The notes under the pieces are model-generated. The model was not told where the DNA came from. It did no database searches and worked only from the letters and a program-made list of their open reading frames with translations. Made by a program: the position numbers and the translations under genes. A stretch of DNA of 64,000 bases from UBA2589 sp965223235 (lineage in GTDB: Bacteria; Gemmatimonadota; Gemmatimonadetes; Longimicrobiales; Gaopeijiaceae): NCBI GenBank assembly GCA_965223235.1, contig CBDCVV010000022.1:124001-188000 (forward strand), given 5' to 3'. Below, piece by piece: positions 52,229-62,036 of the stretch. How positions within the stretch are numbered: position 1 is the first letter of the stretch; the number at the start of each line of letters is the position of its first letter.

Positions 52229-52666
52229 ATGCTCGCCTCCACAAAGATGCACGCCTCCAGAAGTTCGACGCTGTTGATCGTATGGTGGTTGGCTGCGTGC
52301 GCCGGATTCGCTTCACCCGGTAGTCGGGGGCTAAGCGTCGACGGATCGTATTCGGGTCGCTTCGTTGTGGACGGGCAACACTTCGCGGCGACACTCGATC
52401 TCCGCGTCCGGTCGGGCGGAGTGGTGGGGGGATTCTTCTCCGTCACCGCGCCTGTGGAGCTGGAGGGGCGGGTCGAGGGAGCGCTGGTCGACGACCTTCT
52501 CCGCCTCGCGATCCGGTACGCCAACCCCGAGGGATGTGCCGGCGAGATCGAGGGTGTGCTCGAGATTACCCTCGGGGGCGAATTGCTGGAGGGGCCAGTC
52601 GCGGTCGAGGACTGCGGCCAGCCGGTCGCAGGCCAAATGAGCTTTCAGCGAACGAGATCGCCCTAA
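52229..52666 (+). CDS. Secreted/lipoprotein of unknown function
   Basis: A 145-aa protein whose hydrophobic start (STLLIVWWLAACAG) contains a possible lipobox LAAC. The rest is beta-rich (DGSYSGRFVVDGQHFAATLDLRV; GGVVGGFFSVTAPVELEGRVEG) with two cysteines (EGCAGE, EDCGQP) that could pair. ATG 52247 is a second start candidate. No family recognised. It is divergent from the protease gene with ~115 bp between the starts. Confidence 0.65.
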   Translation: MLASTKMHASRSSTLLIVWWLAACAGFASPGSRGLSVDGSYSGRFVVDGQHFAATLDLRVRSGGVVGGFFSVTAPVELEGRVEGALVDDLLRLAIRYANPEGCAGEIEGVLEITLGGELLEGPVAVEDCGQPVAGQMSFQRTRSP

Positions 52667-52753
52667 CAGCCGGGAGCGCCTCGCGCGATCCGCCACCCGG
52701 CCCCACTTTCCGCCGCCTCGAACGGATCGTTCTCTGACCTCCGCGGAGGCTTC

Positions 52754-55324
52754 ATGTCGGGCATCTCAGCACCTCGACGCACTCTATCCCATTCGGCGAC
52801 GTTCACACTCTCGCTCGCGGCGTCGCTTCTGATTCCTACGCTCCTCACCGCCCAGCGAGGTGCGCCCGAGGCCCTTCCAAGCATCGAAGAGAAGACCGCC
52901 GGGATGGACCGGATGGACGGTTTCCTCCCTCTCTACTGGGATGCCGACCTGGGTCAACTATGGATGGAGATCCCGGCCCTGGGCACGGAGATGATCCACT
53001 TCGTCGGGTACGGAGCGGGACTAGGGTCGAACGATCTCGGTCTCGATCGTGGAGCGCTGCGTGGATCCCGCATCGTCAAGTTCGAACGCGTGGGCCGGAA
53101 GGTCATGATGGTCCAACCGAACTATCGATTCCGAGCCACGACGGATAATCCTGACGAGGAGCGGGCCGTCCGCGACGCCTTCGCGCGATCGATTCTGTGG
53201 GGCTTCACCGCCGAAGCAGAGAGTGGATCCCGCGTGCTCGTGGACATGACTGCATTCTTGATCCGGGACGCGATCGGAGCGGGCGACCGAATGCGCCCCG
53301 GGAGCTACCGGCTCGACGCGTCGAGAAGTTCGATCTACAAGGAGTTCACGCAGGCTTTTCCAACGAACACCGAACTCGAGGCGGAGCTGACGTTCGTGCG
53401 TCAGGGAGGTGGCGGGGGAGGCTTCGGCGGATTCGGTCGGAGTGCCTTTGAAGGTGTCGGCCAAGTGGCGGCGACAGGGGAGGCGGCGAGCATTCGGCTC
53501 CACCATTCGTTCGTGGAACTTCCCGACGACGGGTACGAGACACGCGGGTACGACTCGCGCGCCGGATATGGGGCGGTCTCCTTTCAGGACTACGGCGCCT
53601 CTCTCGAGGAAGACATGACGAAGCGCTTCATCCGTCGGCACCGTCTGGCGAAGCGCGACCCGAACGCATCGGTGAGCGACCCAGTCGAGCCGATCGTCTA
53701 CTACCTCGACCCCGGGACTCCCGAGCCGGTCCGGTCTGCCCTCCTGGACGGGGCTCGTTGGTGGAACCAGGCCTTCGAGGCGGCAGGATACCGGGACGCC
53801 TTCCAGGTGCGGATGCGCCCTGACTCGATCTCTCCGCTCGACGCTCGCTACAACGTGATCAACTGGGTCCACAGATCGACCCGCGGTTGGAGCACGGGTG
53901 GCTCGGTAACGGACCCGCGCACCGGGGAAATCGTGAAAGGCGTGGTCACCCTCGGATCGCTGCGAATTCGCCAAGACTACATGATCGCCGAGGGTCTCTT
54001 GTCGCCCTACGTCGACGGCGATGAGTCACCGGCGGAGCTCGAGGAGTGGGCTGTTGCACGCATTCGCCAGCTCTCAGCCCACGAGGTAGGCCACACGATC
54101 GGACTCGGACACAACTACTACAACAGCTCCGCGGGTCGGATCTCTGTGATGGACTATCCCCACCCCCTGGTCGAGCTGCGGTCAGACGGCTCGCTCGACT
54201 ACTCGGACGTGTACGACAGCGACATCGGGGAATGGGATATCGCCGCCGTCGCATACGGGTACCAGGACTTTCCATCGGGAGTCGACGAAGCAGCCGAGTT
54301 GGATCGCATCATCGACGAGGCGTGGGACAGTGACGTTCGCTACATGTCCAACCAGGACGTTGCCACGACGCCGCAAGCCGATCAGTGGGCGAACGGAACG
54401 GACATGGGGGCGGAGCTCGATCGCATGATGGATGTCCGGGCATCGGCAATGTCTCGGTTCGGAGCACGCTCGATCCGGAACGGCCGTCCGATGGCCACCA
54501 TCGAGGAAGTACTCGTCCCCTTGTACATGCACCACCGATATCAGACCGAATCGACCGCCACCGCAGTAGGAGGCGTCGCATACACGTACGCGATGCGGGG
54601 AGATGGCCTCACCCCCATGTGGCGGGTTCCGGCCGCCGATCAGAACCGCGCTCTGGACGCGCTCATGCGCACGCTCGAACCGTCGGAATTGACGATACCG
54701 CCCTCCGTAATCGAGCTGATTCCCCCGCGCCCGCCCGGCTTCGGGGCCTCTCGTGAGCTCTTTCCCCGGTACACCGGGGGCGCGTTCGACGCGGTGACAC
54801 CCGCCGTCGTCGCGGCGAGCCACACCGTAAACTCGCTTCTCACATCGGACCGGGCCGCACGGATCGTCGAACAAAATCTCTTCGATTCGTCGTTACCCGG
54901 CCTCCCCGACGTCTTCGCCCGTCTCATCGAAGCGTCGTTTGGAGCCGACACCGAGTCGGCCTACGAAGCGGAAGTGAAGCGCGCGGTGGAAGGAGTCGTA
55001 GTCGACCGGATCGCATGGCTCGCCGCGAACGCCTCCATGCCGACGGTACGCGCATTCTCGACGGCAACGCTTCGGTCGATCCATCGCAACCTCGTAGCGA
55101 TGGGAGACGACCCGCACGCCGTCGCAATGTCCATGGACATTCAGAGATTCCTCGATCGACCCGCGGCGACCGCCGAAATCCCGGGGTCGGTGTCGGCCCC
55201 GCCGGGCGCACCCATCGGAGAGCCAGCCCTCGACTACCTGAGCGGACACGGAGTTCGAGCAGCCGCTCGCCAATGGCTCCAACTACACGAAGCCTACTGC
55301 GAGTGGGACGGGAGTGGTCACTGA
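52754..55324 (+). CDS. Secreted met-zincin zinc metalloprotease (DUF5117/DUF4953 type)
   Basis: An 856-aa protein with a signal peptide (LSLAASLLIPTLLTAQ). The zinc site is H443, E444, H447 and H453 in HEVGHTIGLGHN, followed by a Met-turn candidate in ISVMDYPHPLV. The N-terminal half matches the DUF5117-like domain (GFLPLYWDADLGQLWMEIP) and contains a Gly-rich loop (RQGGGGGGFGGFGR). Such enzymes are abundant in Gemmatimonadota and Bacteroidota and degrade extracellular proteins. ATG 52754 is clear by signal position. Confidence 0.88.
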   Translation: MSGISAPRRTLSHSATFTLSLAASLLIPTLLTAQRGAPEALPSIEEKTAGMDRMDGFLPLYWDADLGQLWMEIPALGTEMIHFVGYGAGLGSNDLGLDRGALRGSRIVKFERVGRKVMMVQPNYRFRATTDNPDEERAVRDAFARSILWGFTAEAESGSRVLVDMTAFLIRDAIGAGDRMRPGSYRLDASRSSIYKEFTQAFPTNTELEAELTFVRQGGGGGGFGGFGRSAFEGVGQVAATGEAASIRLHHSFVELPDDGYETRGYDSRAGYGAVSFQDYGASLEEDMTKRFIRRHRLAKRDPNASVSDPVEPIVYYLDPGTPEPVRSALLDGARWWNQAFEAAGYRDAFQVRMRPDSISPLDARYNVINWVHRSTRGWSTGGSVTDPRTGEIVKGVVTLGSLRIRQDYMIAEGLLSPYVDGDESPAELEEWAVARIRQLSAHEVGHTIGLGHNYYNSSAGRISVMDYPHPLVELRSDGSLDYSDVYDSDIGEWDIAAVAYGYQDFPSGVDEAAELDRIIDEAWDSDVRYMSNQDVATTPQADQWANGTDMGAELDRMMDVRASAMSRFGARSIRNGRPMATIEEVLVPLYMHHRYQTESTATAVGGVAYTYAMRGDGLTPMWRVPAADQNRALDALMRTLEPSELTIPPSVIELIPPRPPGFGASRELFPRYTGGAFDAVTPAVVAASHTVNSLLTSDRAARIVEQNLFDSSLPGLPDVFARLIEASFGADTESAYEAEVKRAVEGVVVDRIAWLAANASMPTVRAFSTATLRSIHRNLVAMGDDPHAVAMSMDIQRFLDRPAATAEIPGSVSAPPGAPIGEPALDYLSGHGVRAAARQWLQLHEAYCEWDGSGH

Positions 55325-55637
55325 GCGTGGGGAGAGCCGCTGACGGCGCCCTTTTCGGTAGATCGACGGCGGCGCGCGAGCGCCGCCGTCGATGGCTCCA
55401 ACCACGACGACGGAGCCCGTCTGGCTAGACCTTCCGCTTCCAGCGCCCGGGGTGCGCCCTAACACATGACTGCGGAAGGAGTTACGGCTCCTCCGCTCCG
55501 GTATGGCCTCTTTTCGCCTCGTCCCTTATTGTGGAGGAGGTACAGAAGTGGCCCGGAGGGCTCAGCCAATTCGACCCCTCGGGTGTCGAATAGTCATATC
55601 GGGACATGCCGTTTCTTGCAGGAATTTCGAGGCAGCG
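55325..55637. other. Intergenic region with hairpin and likely promoter of the DUF1592 operon
   Basis: A 313-bp gap. A perfect 13-bp inverted repeat (arms 55362-55374 and 55381-55393, atcgacggcggcg) lies 38 bp after the metalloprotease stop and probably ends its transcript, though no T-tract follows. The remainder should hold the promoter of the next operon; no confident -35/-10 pair was found. The frame of the next gene is open back to 55503, but the residues there do not look coding. Confidence 0.5.
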
Positions 55638-58079
55638 ATGAACGTAACGACGTCGGCGATGCTCTTTGCCGGACTCCTCCTCCTCGGAGTCGCTGGGAGT
55701 GTCGGTGTGGAAGAAGCACCCGCCACCGTTTCGTGGGCGGACACCGAAGTGACCGTCGCAGACCCCGAGTCGAACGAGGTCGTCGCTGAGTTCTGCAGCC
55801 GCTGCCATAGTGAGCGGCGCCAGCTCGGTGGCCTCGTCCTCGAAGGCTTCGATATCGAAGAGGTCGCCCAGCATGGCGAAATCGGCGAGCGCATGATCAA
55901 GAAGCTGCGCGCTGGCATGATGCCGCCCTCGGGCTCCCGTAGACCTGAAGCCTCGGTCCTCGCTGCACTAGCCACCGATCTCGAGGAGAGCCTCGACGAG
56001 GCGTGGCGTGATAACCCAGACCCGGGCACCCGCGTATTCCAGCGGCTGAATCGTGCGGAGTACGCTGCCGCGGTCGAACACCTCTTGGGAATTCAAGTCG
56101 ACGTGTCGAGTTACCTGCCGCTCGATACCAAGAGCGCCAACTTCGATAACATCGCAGACGTGCAGATGCCGTCGACGACCGTAGTCGAGGGCTACCTCCG
56201 AGCGGCCGGTCAGATTGCGAGGCTCGCACTCGGAGACGCCGAGGCCGAGATCGGCAATACGATCTACCGCATGCCGCGGGTCGCTTCCCAGAAGGAGCAG
56301 GTGGAAGGCGCGCCCTTCGGTACTCGCGGCGGCCTCTCGGTCGTCCACAACTTCCCAGCCGACGGGAAGTACGTCTTCCACATCATGCCGTATAACGCGG
56401 TGGAGGGTGAGGTCTTCGGCCGCACCTGGGGTGAAGACCAAATCGAGATCTCGATCGATGGGGAGCGAGTTGCCCTCATGGGGATCGACCGGTGGATGCA
56501 CGAGTCGGAGCCGTCGGGTCTGAACATGCGCACCGACTCAATCCAGGTAACCGCCGGTCCGCACCGCGTAACCGCCGCCTTCGTGCGTCAGTTCGAGGGA
56601 GATCTAGACGACCTGATTCGGCCGATCGATCACACGCTCGCAGACGGCCAGATCGGGATCGGGTACGGGGTCACGACACAGCAGCACCTCCAGCGGATGA
56701 CGATCCTCGGTCCATTCGAGGTGACAGGGGTGTCCGATACCCCGACGCGCAGCTTCGTCTTCTCGTGCCGTCCCACCGCACCGGACGAAGAGCGTCCGTG
56801 CGCGGAGAGCATCGTGCGTCGCTTGGCTGAACGCGCCTACCGGCGCGACGTCTCCGACAACGATGTCGCGGGTCTCATGGGCTTCTACGATGAGGGAGCC
56901 GATCGAAGGGGCTTCGAAGGCGGCGTGCGACTCGCACTTCAAGCCGTGTTGGCCAGCCCGCACTTCATCTTCCGTATGGAAGAAGCGCCTGAGAACGTAG
57001 AAGCCGGCGAGATTTACGAGATCGAGGACGGCGACCTGGCTTCGCGCTTGTCCTTCTTCCTCTGGGGATCCCCGCCCGACGAGGAGCTCATCGAGCTCGC
57101 GGAAGAAGGGGACCTCTCTAAGGACAAGGTCTTGGAGGAGCAGGTCCGCCGTATGCTCGCGGATTCAAGGGCTGAAGCGCTTGCCTCCCGCTTCGCGGCT
57201 CAGTGGCTCCGGCTGCAAGATCTGGAAAAGATCCGCCCGGATGCGCTCTCCTACCCGTATTACGATCAGACGCTCGCAGACGCGATGCATCGCGAGACCG
57301 AGCTTCTGTTCGACCACATCCGCTCCGCCGATCGACCGATCTCGGACCTCCTCACGGCGGACTACACATTCGTAAACGAGCGGCTTGCACGGCACTACGG
57401 GATTCCCGGGGTGCTGGGCACCGATTTCCGGCGCATCGAGTACCCCGATGCGAGTCGGAGAGGTATTCTCGGACACGGCAGCATCCTCACGCTGACCTCC
57501 CATGCAAATCGGACCTCGCCCGTCCTTCGCGGAAAGTGGGTCATGGAGGTCCTCTTGGGATCACCGCCTCCTCCCCCGCCCCCGAACGTGCCCGATCTAG
57601 AGGAGACAGAAGGCGCCGAGGATGGGCGATTCCTCACGGTCCGTGAGCGCATGGAGATCCACCGGGCGAACCCGGCGTGCTCCTCCTGCCACAACGTGAT
57701 CGACCCGATTGGACTGGCGTTCGAGAACTTCGATGTCACCGGCGCGTGGCGCGCACGGGACAACGGTAGTGTCGTCGAGACGGAAGGTGAGCTCTACGAC
57801 GGAACGATCGTCACCAGCGTCGAAGATCTACGGGGAGCCATCATGAGCCGCCCTGAGGTCTTCTATCGCATCTTCACCGAGAACATGATGGCGTACGCGC
57901 TCGGTCGGAGAGTGGAGTACTACGACATGCCCTCTGTGCGCGAGATCGTGCGCGAGGCGAGTGAGCGGGACTATCGGCTCTCTGCCTTTGTGCTGGGAGT
58001 CGTGAACGCCCCGGCATTCCGGACCGCTCGCGCCGCACAACCGATGACCGCTCAGCCCGTGACCGACTCGGGCAGCTAA
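55638..58079 (+). CDS. DUF1592/DUF1588-family haem protein (planctomycete-type cytochrome)
   Basis: A 813-aa secreted protein with a signal peptide (SAMLFAGLLLLGVAGSVG). An N-terminal cytochrome-like CSRCH motif is followed by LRAGMMPPSGSRRP (Met ligand region). Then come the DUF1587 (RVFQRLNRAEYAAAVEHLLG), DUF1595 (RRLAERAYRRDV), DUF1592, DUF1588 (GILGHGSILTLTSHANRTSPVLRG) and DUF1585 domains, with a second CSSCH in ANPACSSCHNVIDPIGLAFENFD. These multidomain proteins are common in Planctomycetes and always pair with a DUF1552 gene, as here. A periplasmic redox enzyme on polymers is often proposed, but activity is not established. Confidence 0.92.
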   Translation: MNVTTSAMLFAGLLLLGVAGSVGVEEAPATVSWADTEVTVADPESNEVVAEFCSRCHSERRQLGGLVLEGFDIEEVAQHGEIGERMIKKLRAGMMPPSGSRRPEASVLAALATDLEESLDEAWRDNPDPGTRVFQRLNRAEYAAAVEHLLGIQVDVSSYLPLDTKSANFDNIADVQMPSTTVVEGYLRAAGQIARLALGDAEAEIGNTIYRMPRVASQKEQVEGAPFGTRGGLSVVHNFPADGKYVFHIMPYNAVEGEVFGRTWGEDQIEISIDGERVALMGIDRWMHESEPSGLNMRTDSIQVTAGPHRVTAAFVRQFEGDLDDLIRPIDHTLADGQIGIGYGVTTQQHLQRMTILGPFEVTGVSDTPTRSFVFSCRPTAPDEERPCAESIVRRLAERAYRRDVSDNDVAGLMGFYDEGADRRGFEGGVRLALQAVLASPHFIFRMEEAPENVEAGEIYEIEDGDLASRLSFFLWGSPPDEELIELAEEGDLSKDKVLEEQVRRMLADSRAEALASRFAAQWLRLQDLEKIRPDALSYPYYDQTLADAMHRETELLFDHIRSADRPISDLLTADYTFVNERLARHYGIPGVLGTDFRRIEYPDASRRGILGHGSILTLTSHANRTSPVLRGKWVMEVLLGSPPPPPPPNVPDLEETEGAEDGRFLTVRERMEIHRANPACSSCHNVIDPIGLAFENFDVTGAWRARDNGSVVETEGELYDGTIVTSVEDLRGAIMSRPEVFYRIFTENMMAYALGRRVEYYDMPSVREIVREASERDYRLSAFVLGVVNAPAFRTARAAQPMTAQPVTDSGS

Positions 58080-58116
58080 CCTGATTATCTGACAACCTCG
58101 AACGAGGCTGAAACCG

Positions 58117-59505
58117 ATGGACTTTATTACCGGTAAGCACATCTCCCGCCGCACCATGCTCAAGGGCATGGGAGCCAGCGTCGGTCTACCGCTCCTCGAT
58201 GCGATGGTGCCGGCGAGTCGGCCCCTCGCCGCCACCGAGGCGGGGAAGGCAGCGGATAGCACCCGACTCGTGTGTATCGAGAACGTCCACGGAGCTGCGG
58301 GGTGCAACGACCTCGGCGCTTCCCTCGGCCTCTGGGCTCCTTCAGAAGAGGGCAAGGATTTCGATCTTTCTCTCTCTTCGATGAACCCGCTCGATCCGTA
58401 TCGGAAGTATCTGACGATCGTCAGCGATACCGATTCGCGAATGGCCGATGCATTCTCGCCGGAAGAGATCGGAGGTGACCACTTCAGAACGACCGCGGTC
58501 TTCTTGACGCAGTCGCATCCGAAGCAGACGCAGGGCTCCGACGTCTTCGCGGGCCCGTCCTTCGATCAGATGTACGCGCAGCACCTTGGGGGAGCCACCC
58601 CGATTCCGTCGATGCAGCTCACGATCGAGAATGTAGATCAGGCTGGCGGATGTGCTTACGGGTACTCATGTGTGTACACCGACACGATCTCGTGGGCGTC
58701 GGCCACACAACCGCTCCCGATGATTCGTGATCCGCGTGCCGTCTTCGAGCAGCTCTTCGGCGCGGGCGGTACTCCGGAGCAGCGGGCAGAACGTCTCGCG
58801 ACCGACCGTTCGATCCTCGACTGGGTCATGGGTGAGATGTCGGGACTTCGGCGGGAACTCGGACCGGCCGACCGTCACCGGCTCGACCTGTACACGACGA
58901 ACATCCGCGAGCTCGAACAGCGCATCCAACGGATTGAGGCCCAAAACTCTTCCGGTGAAGAGCGTCAGATCCCGGAAGCGCCGGTAGGAGTGCCGGACGA
59001 CTTCCAGGATCACGTTCACCTCATGTTCGACCTACAAGTGCTCGCCTTCATGGCAGATGCGACGCGAGTCTTCTCCTTCAAGCTCGGTCGCGACGCATCG
59101 CCCCGGGTGTATCCGGGCTCGGGCTCGGACAGCCCGTATCACGCAGCGTCCCACCATGGCGGGCGCGAAGAGCGTGTCCGAGACTTCGCGAAGATCAACC
59201 AATACCACGTCTCGATGCTGCCGTACTTCCTCGACCGACTGGCTTCGGTGAGCGAGGGAGACAGCACGCTCCTAGACAAGACGATGGTGATGTACGGCTC
59301 CGCGATGGCCGACTCGAACCTGCACAACCACATCCGCTGCCCGCTCTTCTTCGTGGGTGGTGCCAATGGATTGCTCGAAGGTGAGAACCACATTCGAGCA
59401 GCCGCAGGTACGCCGATGGCCAATGTGTTCTTGTCCATGCTGCACAAGCTGGGACTCGAGAACGTGGACACCTTCGGCAACAGCACGGGCGTCTTCTCGA
59501 TCTGA
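58117..59505 (+). CDS. DUF1552 protein with Tat-like signal
   Basis: A 462-aa partner of the DUF1592 protein. The N-terminus SRRTMLKGMGASVGLPLLDAMVPA is Tat-like. The body has the family-typical NVHGAAGCND, MRRELGPADRHRLDLYTTNIRELEQRI-like helix, FMADATRVFSFKLG, and MVMYGSAMADSNLHNH near the C-terminus, which resemble the sulfatase-like DUF1501/DUF1552 fold. The gap to the DUF1592 gene is 37 bp and to the ankyrin gene 34 bp, so the three form an operon. Catalysis is unproven. Confidence 0.92.
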   Translation: MDFITGKHISRRTMLKGMGASVGLPLLDAMVPASRPLAATEAGKAADSTRLVCIENVHGAAGCNDLGASLGLWAPSEEGKDFDLSLSSMNPLDPYRKYLTIVSDTDSRMADAFSPEEIGGDHFRTTAVFLTQSHPKQTQGSDVFAGPSFDQMYAQHLGGATPIPSMQLTIENVDQAGGCAYGYSCVYTDTISWASATQPLPMIRDPRAVFEQLFGAGGTPEQRAERLATDRSILDWVMGEMSGLRRELGPADRHRLDLYTTNIRELEQRIQRIEAQNSSGEERQIPEAPVGVPDDFQDHVHLMFDLQVLAFMADATRVFSFKLGRDASPRVYPGSGSDSPYHAASHHGGREERVRDFAKINQYHVSMLPYFLDRLASVSEGDSTLLDKTMVMYGSAMADSNLHNHIRCPLFFVGGANGLLEGENHIRAAAGTPMANVFLSMLHKLGLENVDTFGNSTGVFSI

Positions 59506-59539
59506 TGCGTCCTGAGAGCCCCACGTTCGGGAGAGAACG

Positions 59540-61384
59540 ATGAATCAGAGCACACCTGCTAGACTGGCTGGCGTCTTCGCCCTCAGCCTCCTCCTCGTGG
59601 GCGCCACGATAGCGGAAGCTCCAGTAGCCGATGCAGCCCAAGAAGGTGATGTAGCGACAGTCCGCGAACTCTTGCGGACCGGAGCCGACGTAAACGCGGC
59701 GCAATCGGACGGCCTGACGGCGCTGCACTGGGCGGCCATGCGTGACGACACCGAGATCGCGGAACTCTTGCTCTATGCGGGAGCCTCTGTCCGACCGCTG
59801 ACGCGTGTGGGTGGGTACACGCCGCTTCACCTCGCGGCACGAGAAGGACACGCGGGTGTCGTATCCGTCCTGCTCGAGGCGGGAGCGGACGCAAACGAGT
59901 GGACGACCACCGGTGTGACCGCAGCTCACTTCGCAGCTCTGGCCAACTCCTCCGCAACGCTTCGAGCCCTGGCGGCTGCGGGAGCGGACCTCAACGCTCC
60001 GGACGGCTTCCAGCTTCGGACGCCACTCATCTTCGCATCGGGTCGAAACGCGACGGACGCGGTTGGGACTCTACTTGAGTTGGGAGCCGATCCCGGCCTC
60101 CAAACCGACCTGAAGGACTACACGGCGCTCAACGAGCGTGATCGGGACGAGCGGGCGCGTCGCGCTCGGGTTCGCGCTGCGGAAGCCGGCGACGAGCCGG
60201 TGAGCAATGACAACGCCGATCGTTTCCCGGGCCAAACGCCTCCCGACAGCACCGCCGCCGAAGATGACGACGAAGAGGACACTGAAGAAGAAGACGACGC
60301 CGAGGAGGAAGCTGAAGAGGAGCCCGAGGAGGAGAAGGAACCTCCGGTTCGCGCGCTATCTTCGGCTGAGCAAATCGGAGTCCAGGGTGGATTGAGCGCG
60401 CTCCACTACGCGGCTCGCGAGGGCCACATCGAAACCGCGAAGCTGCTCCTCGACGGTGGGGCAGACATCAATCAGCCGAGTGGGGGCGACCAGACGACGC
60501 CGCTCTTGGCCGCCGTCATCAACGGAAATTACGACTTCGCGATGGTGCTGCTCGAACGCGGCGCCGACGCGAACATGGTCAGTGACGATGGTGCAGGTCC
60601 GCTCTTCGCGACCCTAAACATCGAGTGGTCTCTCCGGACTTGGTACCCGCAGCCTCAGATGTTCAGGATGCAAGAGACGTCGTATCTCGAGCTCATGGAG
60701 CGGCTACTCGAAGCGGGAGCCGACCCGAATCAGCGGGTGAGCACGCACATCTGGTACGCTGCGTACAATGCGGGCCGCATGGGCGTCGACTTCACGGGTG
60801 CGACTCCTTTCTGGAGAGCGGCATACGCCACCGACGTCAGCGCGATGCGGCTCCTGGTCTCGTATGGCGCTGACCCCAACATCTGGACCATCAAGCTCCC
60901 CTCGCGGCGCTTCTTCGGCGGACCGCCGATGCAGACGAACGATGACGATGAGGAAGAGCTCGACCCATCCGGCCTACCCCCGGTAGAGGTTGGCGGCCAG
61001 GCGGTACACCCCATCCACGCTGCATCCGGTGTCGGATTCGGAACCTCCCGGGTCGCGCAGCAGCATCGGAGTGTCCCTGACGGATGGCTGCCCGCGATGA
61101 AGTACTTCGTGGAAGAGCTCGGAGTCGACCCGAACCTCCGCGATGCCGATGGCTACACACCGGTTCACCACTCGGCTGCACGCGGTGACAACGAGACCAT
61201 CATTTATCTGGTCGAACAGGGTGCCGACGTCACGCTCGTGAGCCGTCGCGGCCAAACGACCGCCGATATGGCGAACAGCCCTGAGCAGCGGGCTCAGCCC
61301 CACCCGGCTACGATCGCCCTGCTCGAAAAGATGGGATCGCACAACAACCACAACTGCCAGTCGTGCGGGACCGGCGGTAACTAG
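59540..61384 (+). CDS. Secreted ankyrin-repeat protein with acidic linker and Cys/His tail
   Basis: A 614-aa protein with a signal peptide (VFALSLLLVGATIAEAPVADA). The first ankyrin block (33-210) includes TGADVNAAQSDGLTALHWAA and GGYTPLHLAAREGHAGVVSVLLEAGAD. An acidic linker near 235-265 has long Glu/Asp runs. The second block (275-600) includes GGLSALHYAAREGHIETAKLLL and DGYTPVHHSAARGDNETIIYLVEQGAD. The end HNNHNCQSCGTGGN is a Cys/His-rich tail that could bind metal; the CxxC lacks the His of a haem site. As third gene of the DUF1592/DUF1552 operon it is probably the adaptor of that system. Confidence 0.9.
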   Translation: MNQSTPARLAGVFALSLLLVGATIAEAPVADAAQEGDVATVRELLRTGADVNAAQSDGLTALHWAAMRDDTEIAELLLYAGASVRPLTRVGGYTPLHLAAREGHAGVVSVLLEAGADANEWTTTGVTAAHFAALANSSATLRALAAAGADLNAPDGFQLRTPLIFASGRNATDAVGTLLELGADPGLQTDLKDYTALNERDRDERARRARVRAAEAGDEPVSNDNADRFPGQTPPDSTAAEDDDEEDTEEEDDAEEEAEEEPEEEKEPPVRALSSAEQIGVQGGLSALHYAAREGHIETAKLLLDGGADINQPSGGDQTTPLLAAVINGNYDFAMVLLERGADANMVSDDGAGPLFATLNIEWSLRTWYPQPQMFRMQETSYLELMERLLEAGADPNQRVSTHIWYAAYNAGRMGVDFTGATPFWRAAYATDVSAMRLLVSYGADPNIWTIKLPSRRFFGGPPMQTNDDDEEELDPSGLPPVEVGGQAVHPIHAASGVGFGTSRVAQQHRSVPDGWLPAMKYFVEELGVDPNLRDADGYTPVHHSAARGDNETIIYLVEQGADVTLVSRRGQTTADMANSPEQRAQPHPATIALLEKMGSHNNHNCQSCGTGGN

Positions 61385-61390
61385 TCCGGA

Positions 61391-61417
61391 GGGGTCGGGG
61401 GTCCACCCCCCGACCCC
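61391..61417 (+). terminator. GC-rich hairpin after the DUF1592-DUF1552-ankyrin operon
   Basis: An 11-bp perfect stem (ggggtcggggg with cccccgacccc) starts 7 bp after the ankyrin stop. A weak T-run (ccgatttcg) follows. Confidence 0.6.
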
Positions 61418-61460
61418 GATCCGATTTCGACAGCGCTCGCTCGAGTGCGGAGGAAGCTTT

Positions 61461-62003
61461 ATGAAGTGCCCGCGGCTTGCATTGGTACCTACGCTCGCGG
61501 TGCTTCTCGCCGCCGCGTCACCCTCCCCCGCATTTGCACAGGACACCGACTGGAATCGGTACACCCTCGAAGATCTCGGCGGGCTGTATGTGCGGATGGA
61601 AGTAGCAGAGTCGTGTACCGCAGCCGGCGTTTCACCTTCGGAGTATGAAGCGGACCTTTCGTTGCAGCTCATCGAGTCCGACGTCGGCGTGCTCACGATG
61701 GAGGAGATGCTCGCGCACCCTGCCCTCCCCGAGCTTCGCGTCTCCGTCGACTGCGCATCAGGCTCCGGCAATTTCAGTGGGGCGATGGGTTGGACGATCG
61801 GGCTCAGAGTCCAGCAGGCGGCACAGATGCTCCGGGACACTCAGATTTCCCTGCCTGAGTCCGTGACATGGTTCTCCACCCGAGTCGGCGTCTCTCCTAC
61901 GAGTGGCGCTGCCGACGCAGTCGGCGATGCTCTCGAGGGTCAGGTCGCCCTTTTTATCGAGGCATGGGCCGCAGCTCACGCGGACGACGATCCCGGAAGC
62001 TGA
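61461..62003 (+). CDS. Secreted protein of unknown function
   Basis: A 180-aa protein with a signal peptide (LVPTLAVLLAAASPSPAFAQ). The mature part has two cysteines (AESCTAAG, SVDCASGS) that may form a disulfide. It consists of a beta region (LGGLYVRMEVAESC) and an amphipathic region (GLRVQQAAQMLRDTQISLPES), ending in an acidic helix (QVALFIEAWAAAHADDD). It precedes the kinase gene by 33 bp, which may mean shared expression. No family recognised. Confidence 0.7.
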   Translation: MKCPRLALVPTLAVLLAAASPSPAFAQDTDWNRYTLEDLGGLYVRMEVAESCTAAGVSPSEYEADLSLQLIESDVGVLTMEEMLAHPALPELRVSVDCASGSGNFSGAMGWTIGLRVQQAAQMLRDTQISLPESVTWFSTRVGVSPTSGAADAVGDALEGQVALFIEAWAAAHADDDPGS

Positions 62004-62036
62004 GGATTTCTGGGTGACTCCACTCCGCGTTCGGGC

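Noticed and set aside
55362..55393. Perfect inverted repeat as a mobile-element end
   Set aside because: No transposase or flanking duplication is present; its place after a stop codon suits a transcript end.
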